DNA of 64,000 nt from RGIG5612 sp045600845 (GTDB lineage Bacteria > Bacillota > Clostridia > Lachnospirales > Lachnospiraceae): the NCBI GenBank assembly GCA_045600845.1, contig JAZRYR010000053.1:31890-95889 (forward strand), given 5' to 3'. The first letter of the stretch is position 1. The number at the start of each line of letters is the position of its first letter. The position numbers and the translations under genes were made by a program. This document shows, piece by piece, positions 52,562-60,113 of the stretch. The notes under the pieces were generated by a model. It saw only the letters and a list, made by a program, of their open reading frames with translations, did not search any database and was not told where the DNA came from.

Positions 52562-52628
52562 AAAAAACAGAATGTGTTCCATCATCTAATGCCAATTTTG
52601 AAAAGCTCTAAATAACAAACACATTCTG
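52562..52628 (-). terminator. Riboswitch terminator before xpt
   Basis: Minus-strand CAGAATGTGTT (52628-52618) pairs with AACACATTCTG (52578-52568), followed by six Ts. The loop of about 40 nt contains further weak pairing. The 5' arm also pairs with TTCTGAAATTCAGAA upstream, a candidate antiterminator. Confidence 0.78.
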
Positions 52629-52639
52629 AATTTCAGAAC

Positions 52640-52730
52640 GATTACCCGGTAGTCGTAACTTTGGCGTTACGGTAGAAACTTTTGAGCCTGTGAAAACTTT
52701 TTTCTCTCACTATTCAAAATTATACTGGCG
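52640..52730 (-). ncRNA. Purine (guanine-class) riboswitch with enlarged L2 loop
   Basis: On the minus strand: TATAA (J1/2), P2 TTTTGA/TCAAAA (52719-52714 with 52685-52680), GTTTCTACC (J2/3), P3 CGTAAC/GTTACG with loop GCCAAA, then GACTAC (J3/1). The C in GACTAC marks the guanine/hypoxanthine class. The L2 GG and L3 CC needed for the kissing loops are present. L2 is about 28 nt and contains a GTGA..TCAC/AAAA..TTTT hairpin, whereas a usual L2 is 7 nt. P1 is weak (one mismatch in four pairs). It controls xpt and probably the BMP transporter. Confidence 0.8.
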
Positions 52731-52858
52731 ATATTTAATTATAATATAAAACCATACATTTTGATATTATCGGCCCAAAATAGTCCTTAAACATCCAAAT
52801 ATTGATTTGATGATAGCAATGAAATTGGTAAAAGTCAACAATAATCCAGCTATTACCG

Positions 52859-53296
52859 TCATACCTTTTCCTGCCTGGATATCTCCTGGATTTTTTTCGT
52901 TCCCAACCGGGTAGCACTGCCTTCAAACCAGATATCATCATAGGCAGTTTTGGGTCTTTTTCCCATTTTTTCTCTCACTCTGCGGATCCAATAACGGACT
53001 GTGGACGGCAGATTAACCAACAGAATCATAAACGGCCCCAGAATGCAATTTTGAAGTGCATGACCAAACTCATGATTCTTCAGATGAGTGCTGTCGCTCT
53101 TATCTTTCAGGAATACAAGACCCCACTCTGCACCTCCCCATTTTTTCTTTCCCAGTTCAAAATACCAGCACCAGCCCCACTTATGTGGCTTATGCCCGGT
53201 AAGGAGCATAATCAGTCCGACAAAAAGTCCCGAAACAGTTTCCAAGGCCCCCCAGGTAAAGGATAAAAAATAAAATAACTTTTTTGATATTTTCAT
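52859..53296 (-). CDS. Small membrane protein with HEXXH zinc-protease-like motif
   Basis: A 145-residue protein with an N-terminal hydrophobic segment (about 6-34), a middle soluble part with HEFGHALQN near residue 75, a second hydrophobic segment directly after it (CILGPFMILLVNLP) and a basic tail. HEFGH fits the HEXXH zinc-metalloprotease motif, and a motif next to a membrane helix recalls small membrane peptidases. I do not recognise a named family, and no third ligand is certain. It stands alone between a purine riboswitch and a terminator. Confidence 0.6.
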   Translation of the reverse strand: MKISKKLFYFLSFTWGALETVSGLFVGLIMLLTGHKPHKWGWCWYFELGKKKWGGAEWGLVFLKDKSDSTHLKNHEFGHALQNCILGPFMILLVNLPSTVRYWIRRVREKMGKRPKTAYDDIWFEGSATRLGTKKIQEISRQEKV

Positions 53297-53358
53297 AATT
53301 TCATTATATCAATATCAAATTAATAATCAAATAGTACGTACCGTTTTGCTTCCATAAT

Positions 53359-53422
53359 AAAAAATCCCCTGACAAGCAGGAAATCAAAGAAATTTTTCGA
53401 TTAATCTCCTACCCATCAGGGG
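53359..53422 (-). terminator. Branched terminator behind the sigma-region-4-like gene
   Basis: Minus-strand CCCCTGA (53422-53416) pairs with TCAGGGG (53372-53366), enclosing a second AGGAGAT/ATTTCCT helix, and ends in a T-rich tract. Confidence 0.75.
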
Positions 53423-53434
53423 CCGATAAAAAAA

Positions 53435-53977
53435 TTATTTTGTTTTCAAAAGGTCCTGAATTGTTTGCTCCGAATAAAAAAGGTCCTCCATCCGAATCAA
53501 AATATCCTGTTTTTTTCTTTTTATTGTCCTTTCGGATATTTTCAATTCTTTTTCCAGCTCCTTTAGAGGTTGATCTTTTACAATCCCTTGGAGAATGAGC
53601 TGTTCCTGTTCGCTTAAGTTCAAAGTGCAGAGATTCAGTTTCGTTCTTTCATGGTTCAATTCGGTCAGGTCATCAATCGCCTGAACCAGAGTCTCCTGAA
53701 CCTCCTGCATAAAGGATTCTGCAGCTTCCAGCTTTTCGTCCATCTGCCGGATCCGGCCTTTATCACGGACGTATTTTTCACTGACATTCTGTCTGGAATA
53801 AGAAGCCAGCTGATAAATCTCTCCGTTCGGTTCTAACAGCATGTTTAATTCAAAGATTCTTCTTTTTTCTTTTTCGATACGGCTGTCAATTGTTTTCAGC
53901 CGGGAAAAGAAATCTTCCTTTTTCTTCGTTTCAATTGGTTGGGTCAAATTGTCTTCCTCCATTTCTAATGTATTCAT
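53435..53977 (-). CDS. Coiled-coil protein with C-terminal sigma-70 region 4-like HTH
   Basis: About 180 residues: a charged coiled coil (about 20-110, KTIDSRIEKEKRRIFELN) and a C-terminal helix-turn-helix (LSEQEQLILQGIV..KELEKELKISERTIKRKKQDIL, about 122-165) of the sigma region 4 or phage ArpU/DUF1492 kind. It probably regulates transcription, but no target is evident. The annotated start is the ATG at 53977 (a TTG two codons earlier is less likely). It has its own consensus promoter and terminator. Confidence 0.65.
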   Translation of the reverse strand: MNTLEMEEDNLTQPIETKKKEDFFSRLKTIDSRIEKEKRRIFELNMLLEPNGEIYQLASYSRQNVSEKYVRDKGRIRQMDEKLEAAESFMQEVQETLVQAIDDLTELNHERTKLNLCTLNLSEQEQLILQGIVKDQPLKELEKELKISERTIKRKKQDILIRMEDLFYSEQTIQDLLKTK

Positions 53978-54011
53978 AGCCAATTCCCCAAACCCGCAAA
54001 AATTCTAACCT

Positions 54012-54040
54012 GATGTTAAATGCGAATAGAATTCATGTCA
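54012..54040 (-). promoter_or_regulatory. Promoter of the sigma-region-4-like gene
   Basis: Minus-strand TTGACA (54040-54035), 17 nt, TAACAT (54017-54012). Confidence 0.65.
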
Positions 54041-54119
54041 ACGTTTACACTTTTACAAATTTATTAATTTTTAGAGAATATGAAAATAGATAGAAGGATG
54101 CCTCATGGCAGAAAGATTG

Positions 54120-57100
54120 TTAAAGATTGTTTGATGATTTGATATGGGAAAAAGAAAATCCTCCCATGATTCCTAAGAAAAGAAATATCATCAATTCCCA
54201 CAAAAGCAGATAATTTTGATCCCCCGTTTCAGGATTTTTTTCGGCTCGTACCTGCTGTTCGGTATCTTCCGGATCGGTATGTTCTGCATAGATAGGGGTA
54301 TCCTCTTCCGGTACATCTTCCAGAGGTTCGTCACCAACAGTTACGTATTCAAAGCATACCAGGATGGAACCCTTGAGTTCCTTGTTCTCGAAAGCAAATT
54401 CCACGGTTACTTCTCCGTCTTCCTCTTCCGGTTCGAAGGTTGTGGAAGCGGTTACCAGCTTGCCGTCCTTATCCAGAACAGGAACTGGTTCATCACCGGA
54501 TACGTCGAATAAGAATCCGGTGAAGGTATAGGTATATCCAAGCTCGAAGTTATTGTATTCGATTGTGTCGGTCAGCTCGATCTTCTCATTTGCGTTGAAG
54601 ATATGGGTGCCGTTGTTCTTATCCATCAGCTGTGTTCCGATGCCAGGGATCTGAACGGTCTGAGCTTCATCTTCGAGGTCAGCATGCATTGCAACGAGGT
54701 TTCCTTCCTCATTGTTCAGCAGTTCAAAGGCTACGATGTCCTTTCTTGCCAGGGAGTATCCCTTAAATACGAAGGTTACTTCCACGGTGCCTGTTGCGCT
54801 TTCCGGTACGAAGGATGCCTCTGCTGTGATGATCTCGCCTTCATCGTCAAGTACGGCCTCTTCCGTATCCTTATCCATCAAGATTCCTGTCACGGTGTAT
54901 TCACGTCCGTCCGTACGAAGGTTCTTGTATGCCACAGTATCTACGAGTGTGATGTCGGTATTTACGACTACGACATATTTTTCGCCTTCAGAGCCAACCA
55001 AAGTGGTTCCGATTTCCGGAATAGTAACCGTCTGCTCTTCGTCATTGATGTCGGTATGGTCAGCGATTATTACATCCACGTCAACTTCGGTCAGTTCTTC
55101 AAAGGCTACCAGAGTCTTTCCGGCAAGGCTCTCGCCAGGGAAGGTGAAGGTGATTTCCACGGTTCCGTCAGCCTCTTCCGGTGTGAATTCTGCTTCCGCT
55201 GTCACTTCTTCCCCATCCACTAAGAGTGCTTCTCCGGTCTCCTTATCCATCAGCATGCCGCTCATCTTGTAAGTGGTTCTCGGGATGAGGTTTTCGTAAG
55301 ATACGGTATCAATTAAGGTGATTTCTGTTGCTGCCAGCATCTCATCGTCTTCTTTTTCTGTTTTGAGGCTGGTTCCGATCTTCGGAATGTAAACGGTCTG
55401 ATCTTCATCTTCCAGGTCTGCGTGGCTTGCAAGGAGTACGTCGTCAACGTAGAGGTCTTCAAAAGCTACGACAGCCTTGCCTGCCAGGGTTACTCCCTTG
55501 AATGAGAATGTGATCTCTAAAGTGCCGTCGGATTCTTCCGGAGTGAAATCCACTGCTTCAGATGTGATCTCTTCACCGTCGTCGTCCAGTACAGCTTCGC
55601 CTGTCTCCTTATCCATCAGGATTCCGGAGATTGTATATGTCTCGCCCACGATGAGGTTCTTATAGGTTACGGTATCTACTAAGGTGATGTCCTCATCGGC
55701 ATAAGCGTGCTTGCTTTCGGTCTCCTCATCGATGAGGGTGGTTGCCAGTGCCGGATAGCCGATGGTCTGGCCTTCGTCGGTCAGGTCTGCATGGCTTGCC
55801 ACGAGAACATCGTCAACGTAGAGGTCTTCGAATACGACTACGCTTGCTCCGGCAAGGAGTGTGGAGTCTACATAGTAGGTCAGCTTCACGGTCTCTTCCG
55901 CCAGGCCTTTTGCGGTGAAGGTCTTGGTCGTCTCGGAGCCGTCCAGTACCGCTACCTCGTCCCCTGCCTTATGGCTGGTTCCGTTCTCGTCGGTGAAATC
56001 GTTCTTATATACCAGCTTGCCTTTCAGGATGTATTCCTGATCCTTGGCAAGGTTGGTGCATTTTACGGAGTCGATGATCGCTGCATCTTCCCCGATGACT
56101 CCGGAGTGCATCTGTGTCGCACCGTCGATGGCTTCCGTGCCAACGCCCGGATAGAAGATGCTCTGGTCAGCGTCAAAGAGGTCTGCATGTTCAGCAAGGA
56201 TCTCCGTACTGCCCTTATAAGACATGGTCTCATATACGACCACGGTCTTTCCCTTGAGGGCGGATGCGTTGAATCGCATAGCCGGCATGGTGACTTCGTA
56301 ATCGATGTAGGTGTCGCTGCTGTTCGGAGCCTTGGTGTCCTTCGTCACGGTTGCAAGGACTTCCTTGGTATCCTTATCGATCAGCTCTGCCTTTAATGTA
56401 TATTCCTTGCCAGGGAAGGCATTGGTGATCATCACGGTGTCGGTGATGGAATCATTCTTTCCTGCCACGCCCACATGGGTTCCGGTCAGGTTGTCGATTG
56501 CCTCCGTCGCAATGGTCGGTGTGAGCAGCTCGTCGATGTTCGCCTCCAGGTCGGATTCCTGGGTGACGTCTACCATCTGTGTTCCCAGGTCGGTCCATGT
56601 GTCGGAGCCTTTTTCCTGCTCGTAGTAATGGATATCTGCTAAACTGGTTGGCTGATCCGGTATTACCAAAGTAATAAAATATGTATTTTCGTTTACGAAA
56701 TATCCTTCCGGTGCCAGTGTCTCATTGATGATAACCGTACCCTGCGGAAGGGATACACTTCCATTATTATCGTAATATAATTCATCTCCAGATACTTTTA
56801 ATTCTTCTCTGTTTATTCTTAAAATACCTTGATTGTTAGTTTTATAAACCCACGTCCTTGTCGGTGTCTTTTCTTCCATGTCTTCAGCGGATGTTGCTAC
56901 AACATCTTCGTAGAACTTCAGGGTGAACTGTGCATCTTCAAGGGAAGGTACGGTTCCCGTTCCCTCCACAGGTTTCTTCGTGAGTAGGATGCCGACAGGG
57001 TCCATCTTCGGAACATCGGTGTCGGCTGCGTTGGTGGTCTTTCCTGCCGTCACGGTCACGCCCTTGCCTGTCGTGTTGATGTAGAACTTTCCGTTGGAAG

Positions 57101-58682
57101 GTGTCAGGTACTCCTCCAGGAAGTAGCTTCCTCCATCCAGCTTCATCTCCGTTGCAGAGGTCTTGCAGTAGATATAGTCCTTTCCGCCGGAGTAACGTCC
57201 GAAGTCATAGGACTTTCCTCCCTTGGTCTTGATCCCCTTCAGGAACATTCCGTCATCCTCGGTGGAGGCTGCGGAGGCAAGGTCGGAACCGTTGATTCGT
57301 TCCACTACATAGCCCGTTCCTGCCGCATCGGTAATGAACCAGCCCAGGTGTGTTCCGGCTGTTGAGGTTCCCTTATATACCCTATAAACAGCGCCCTGTA
57401 AGGAATAGCCGCAGGTCGACGGGTTCGCACTCTTGGTAAAGGAGAGCTTTCCTTCCACTAATGTACCGAAGATGAGCTCTTGCAGGGAGTCATTGCCCGT
57501 GCCTGCGATGTAGGTCTTGAAGCCTGCCGGCGGTGCCGGTTTTGCCAGGACCGCATCCTTAAGTCCCGTGAAGGCCGGATCCCAGTCCAGTCCTGCGCTT
57601 CCCGGTGAGCGGAAGTCGCTCATGAGACGGGCGGTATAGATGAAGTTCAGGTTGGTGTCCCATACTCCGTAATAATCATAAACGGCATCATAAATGGAGC
57701 TGTCATATCCCAGTCCGTATAATCCGTAGTACAGGAGCTTCGCCATGTTGACGTTGGTGTTCTCATAGGTATAGGTGATGGCGGTGTCTGTCGGAAGGGC
57801 CAGCTTATCGTGCTGGGTACAGTACGCCGTGTAGGTTCCAGATGGTCCCGTGATGGTGAACTTGCTGCCTTCGAACCAGCCGCCGTACCAGATGTCCTCA
57901 TAAAGGGAAACCTTCGTGATGTTCATCGGGCCGCTGCTCTTAAGGAGCTTCCGTCCGGTCACGAACTCACGGAAGAAGGAATATCCTCCCTCGTCTGCCA
58001 GTGCGCTGAGTCCGTCAATGTCCATTCCGTAAGTCTCGGTAAATCCGAGAACGTCGGATACGGTGTAGTTCTTGAAGATGGTAAGGGAGAAGAAATCCCT
58101 TCCGTCCTCAATGGTGCCGTCTTCCAGCATCGCTGCCAGCATTGCTGCGGATTCCCCCTGGTATCTCTTTCCGATCAGGGATCCTTCCTTGCCAAGATAG
58201 AAGCGTTCCTGTGCGGCCTGCTGTCTCCAGCCGGTTCCCTCGTAAGAATCCTCTGCGAAGACCGCCTTCACGGTGATGTCCTCCTCCGGCATAATGAAGC
58301 GCAGGTTCTGTGCCGGCATTGCCGCATCTTCCAGGACGTTGCCCTCGCTGTCAGTGATGGACAGGTCTTCCAGGTGAAATCCTTCCTCCGGGAATGCCAC
58401 TGCCTGCAGGGAGGTTCCTGCATCAAAGGTGAGTTCTCCGTTGCCGTAGGTCTCCAGACCTACGGTTCCATTTCCGTTACTGTCAAAGGTGATGCGGTAA
58501 GGACCGGCCTGTGCGTCCTCCGGCATTTCCTCTACAGTGCCCTCTTCCGGGGCCGTTACTTCTTTTCCTTCGTCCGGAACGGTGTCTTCCGCCAGTGCCG
58601 TCATGGGCAGGAGCGTCAGCACCATCATCAGTGCAAGGAAAAGTCCTGTGATTTTTCTGATTTTTCTGGTTTTTGTATTCAT
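54120..58682 (-). CDS. Thioester-domain and VaFE-repeat surface adhesin, sortase anchored
   Basis: A 1520-residue secreted protein. Order: signal peptide (about 8-31), a short beta domain (60-145), a thioester (TQXA) domain with candidate Cys288 in AYCTQH and Gln401 in SLQELIFG, one or two SpaA/Cna-B-like domains (about 405-720), six T-Q ester (VaFE) domains (about 740-1475; repeated DTVxYKNL, LMDKETGEA, VAFEDLY, DEDQTV), and a NPETGD anchor with membrane helix at 1483-1515. Thioester domains bind host or other surfaces covalently, and the ester domains stiffen the stalk. It looks GC-richer than its neighbours, and adjacent repeats are near-identical at DNA level, hinting at acquisition and repeat expansion. 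Confidence 0.92.
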   Translation of the reverse strand: MNTKTRKIRKITGLFLALMMVLTLLPMTALAEDTVPDEGKEVTAPEEGTVEEMPEDAQAGPYRITFDSNGNGTVGLETYGNGELTFDAGTSLQAVAFPEEGFHLEDLSITDSEGNVLEDAAMPAQNLRFIMPEEDITVKAVFAEDSYEGTGWRQQAAQERFYLGKEGSLIGKRYQGESAAMLAAMLEDGTIEDGRDFFSLTIFKNYTVSDVLGFTETYGMDIDGLSALADEGGYSFFREFVTGRKLLKSSGPMNITKVSLYEDIWYGGWFEGSKFTITGPSGTYTAYCTQHDKLALPTDTAITYTYENTNVNMAKLLYYGLYGLGYDSSIYDAVYDYYGVWDTNLNFIYTARLMSDFRSPGSAGLDWDPAFTGLKDAVLAKPAPPAGFKTYIAGTGNDSLQELIFGTLVEGKLSFTKSANPSTCGYSLQGAVYRVYKGTSTAGTHLGWFITDAAGTGYVVERINGSDLASAASTEDDGMFLKGIKTKGGKSYDFGRYSGGKDYIYCKTSATEMKLDGGSYFLEEYLTPSNGKFYINTTGKGVTVTAGKTTNAADTDVPKMDPVGILLTKKPVEGTGTVPSLEDAQFTLKFYEDVVATSAEDMEEKTPTRTWVYKTNNQGILRINREELKVSGDELYYDNNGSVSLPQGTVIINETLAPEGYFVNENTYFITLVIPDQPTSLADIHYYEQEKGSDTWTDLGTQMVDVTQESDLEANIDELLTPTIATEAIDNLTGTHVGVAGKNDSITDTVMITNAFPGKEYTLKAELIDKDTKEVLATVTKDTKAPNSSDTYIDYEVTMPAMRFNASALKGKTVVVYETMSYKGSTEILAEHADLFDADQSIFYPGVGTEAIDGATQMHSGVIGEDAAIIDSVKCTNLAKDQEYILKGKLVYKNDFTDENGTSHKAGDEVAVLDGSETTKTFTAKGLAEETVKLTYYVDSTLLAGASVVVFEDLYVDDVLVASHADLTDEGQTIGYPALATTLIDEETESKHAYADEDITLVDTVTYKNLIVGETYTISGILMDKETGEAVLDDDGEEITSEAVDFTPEESDGTLEITFSFKGVTLAGKAVVAFEDLYVDDVLLASHADLEDEDQTVYIPKIGTSLKTEKEDDEMLAATEITLIDTVSYENLIPRTTYKMSGMLMDKETGEALLVDGEEVTAEAEFTPEEADGTVEITFTFPGESLAGKTLVAFEELTEVDVDVIIADHTDINDEEQTVTIPEIGTTLVGSEGEKYVVVVNTDITLVDTVAYKNLRTDGREYTVTGILMDKDTEEAVLDDEGEIITAEASFVPESATGTVEVTFVFKGYSLARKDIVAFELLNNEEGNLVAMHADLEDEAQTVQIPGIGTQLMDKNNGTHIFNANEKIELTDTIEYNNFELGYTYTFTGFLFDVSGDEPVPVLDKDGKLVTASTTFEPEEEDGEVTVEFAFENKELKGSILVCFEYVTVGDEPLEDVPEEDTPIYAEHTDPEDTEQQVRAEKNPETGDQNYLLLWELMIFLFLGIMGGFSFSHIKSSNNL

Positions 58683-58726
58683 CCTAAAAAATCAAGGCTT
58701 ATCTGCCTTACTCCTTTCATAGATTT

Positions 58727-58745
58727 GCATCCGTCCGCCGGATGC
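58727..58745 (-). other. Short hairpin in adhesin leader
   Basis: GCATCCG and CGGATGC form a perfect 7-bp stem over TCCGC. Between it and the adhesin ATG lies AAGGC..GCCTT followed by a run of Ts, a weak attenuator-like structure. The leader from 58683 to about 58800 shows no clear promoter. Confidence 0.4.
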
Positions 58746-58802
58746 CGCGTGATTTTATTTTCACGGGCCCAAGCCCTTTAAAAATAACGATTTTGTGGTA
58801 CG

Positions 58803-58834
58803 AAAAAGGAGACCCTTCGTAAGGTCTCCTTTTT
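58803..58834 (-). terminator. Rho-independent terminator behind the HTHSW protein gene
   Basis: AAAAAGGAGACC and GGTCTCCTTTTT pair over an 8-nt loop. The flanking A and T tracts make it bidirectional in form. Confidence 0.85.
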
Positions 58835-58862
58835 GATGAGTTTTATGTAATTGTGTGGTTAT

Positions 58863-59645
58863 CTATTTTGTGGCTCCGCAGCTGCACTCGTAATGGTCAA
58901 GCATCTGCTCGGACCATGCAGCGGTCACGGTCTTTGTCTCATAATGTCCAACGGCATCGTGGTGGATGGTGCCGACCTGAACCTGTAGGGTGCCATACTG
59001 GTCGCTTTCTCCAGCAAGAAGATGCATATCATTATGATCAGCAATTTGACCATTTGAATATCCAGCAGCTGTAAAATCAAATCCACAGTTACATACTGTA
59101 TGATAAGCATATTGCGGTTCATCCCATGCAGCCTGATCCTCTACCCAAACCTGTTCCGTCACTGCCGGGTGATTCACGGTGCGGTAGACTTCCTTCCAGC
59201 TGTGGGTATGTGACGGCTGGGTGTTCCCACCAGTTCCGCTTCCGGAAGTATTACCTCCCGATGTATTGCCGTTGTTACCAGAAGGCTTATTGGTATTGGT
59301 ATTGTTCTGTCCCTGTTGGGTATTATTAGTGCTTCCCGTATCCTGACCGGAAGTGCCATTCTGCTTGTTATCGGTCTTGTTGTCGGTCTTATCGTCAGTC
59401 TTTGCGTCCTTGCCGATTGTAGAATCCTTCTTGGATTCCGCTTCCGTCTTGGCTTCCTCTTCTTTATTAGACGTCTCCTTTGTAACATCCGGTTCCATTA
59501 GTCCAGAACCAGTTGCTTCATTTATTCCTTTTTCTTTTGGAAGTGTAAAAATGAGAACGCAGATAGCTGTTACGATTGCGATGATTGCAATAACCACGAT
59601 GATAATTATCTTTTTCTTGCTGTCCTTCTTTTCGCTATTGTTCAT
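58863..59645 (-). CDS. Membrane-anchored low-complexity protein with HTHSW/Cys-pair domain
   Basis: A 260-residue protein: basic start, one membrane helix (about 12-34), a Lys/Asp/Asn/Gly/Thr-rich stalk (about 40-145) and a C-terminal domain (about 148-260). That domain has HTHSWKEVYRTVNHPAV, then VCNCG and ECSCG, so two Cys-x-Cys pairs and many His residues could bind a metal. Such modules are common on Clostridia and Coriobacteria surfaces with no assigned role. It lies directly upstream of the adhesin gene with a terminator between. Confidence 0.65.
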   Translation of the reverse strand: MNNSEKKDSKKKIIIIVVIAIIAIVTAICVLIFTLPKEKGINEATGSGLMEPDVTKETSNKEEEAKTEAESKKDSTIGKDAKTDDKTDNKTDNKQNGTSGQDTGSTNNTQQGQNNTNTNKPSGNNGNTSGGNTSGSGTGGNTQPSHTHSWKEVYRTVNHPAVTEQVWVEDQAAWDEPQYAYHTVCNCGFDFTAAGYSNGQIADHNDMHLLAGESDQYGTLQVQVGTIHHDAVGHYETKTVTAAWSEQMLDHYECSCGATK

Positions 59646-59953
59646 GCAAATTCACCTTCAAGTTCCTTTTATTCGCCATATGTATGTTCTGCAATTTTAT
59701 ATCATTATAAATGATTTAAAAGAAAAAGCAGGTCAAAAACCTGCTTGCACATAAAATCAGAATAAAAAATAACATAATAAACGTGCCAAATCAAGAGTAT
59801 ACAGGACAAAAATTAAAAACATCTGCAGCATTACTGTTGAACGTGTTCATGAATATTATTTTTTTAATTGAAAAGATTTTTACTTTTTGGTATGAAGCGT
59901 CGACGGTTTTCTCCTCTTTTCAACATCGAGTTTATTTGGAAAAAGGTTGTAAG

Positions 59954-60091
59954 CTATGCACTTATGACATGCAGTGAAGCTTCGGCTTTATCGAAAACCA
60001 GAAGCTTCGGATCACTGTAAAGAGCCCCTGCCCCGGAAACACCCGCAATTCCAACCGTGCGCCCCGCTGTACAAATAGCGATTTTATATCG
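59954..60091 (-). pseudogene. ABC transporter ATPase relic
   Basis: A 45-codon frame between stops has no start but reads like two ABC ATPase pieces joined: a Walker A-like part (GRTVGIAGVSGAG) and a Walker B-like part (ALYSDPKLLVFDKAEASL), as if the DNA between them were deleted. The normal Walker B region reads DPKLLVFDEATASLD, so two or three changes are present. The rest of the 468-nt gap (59646-59953 and 60092-60113) shows AT-rich sequence and a short AGCAGGT/ACCTGCT hairpin near 59730. Confidence 0.45.
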
Positions 60092-60113
60092 TTACCGTTA
60101 TTTAAGTTAATTA

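Noticed and set aside
54400..56400. CRISPR-like repeats within 54.4-56.4 kb
   Set aside because: The repeats are in frame, about 360 nt apart, and code for VaFE domains.
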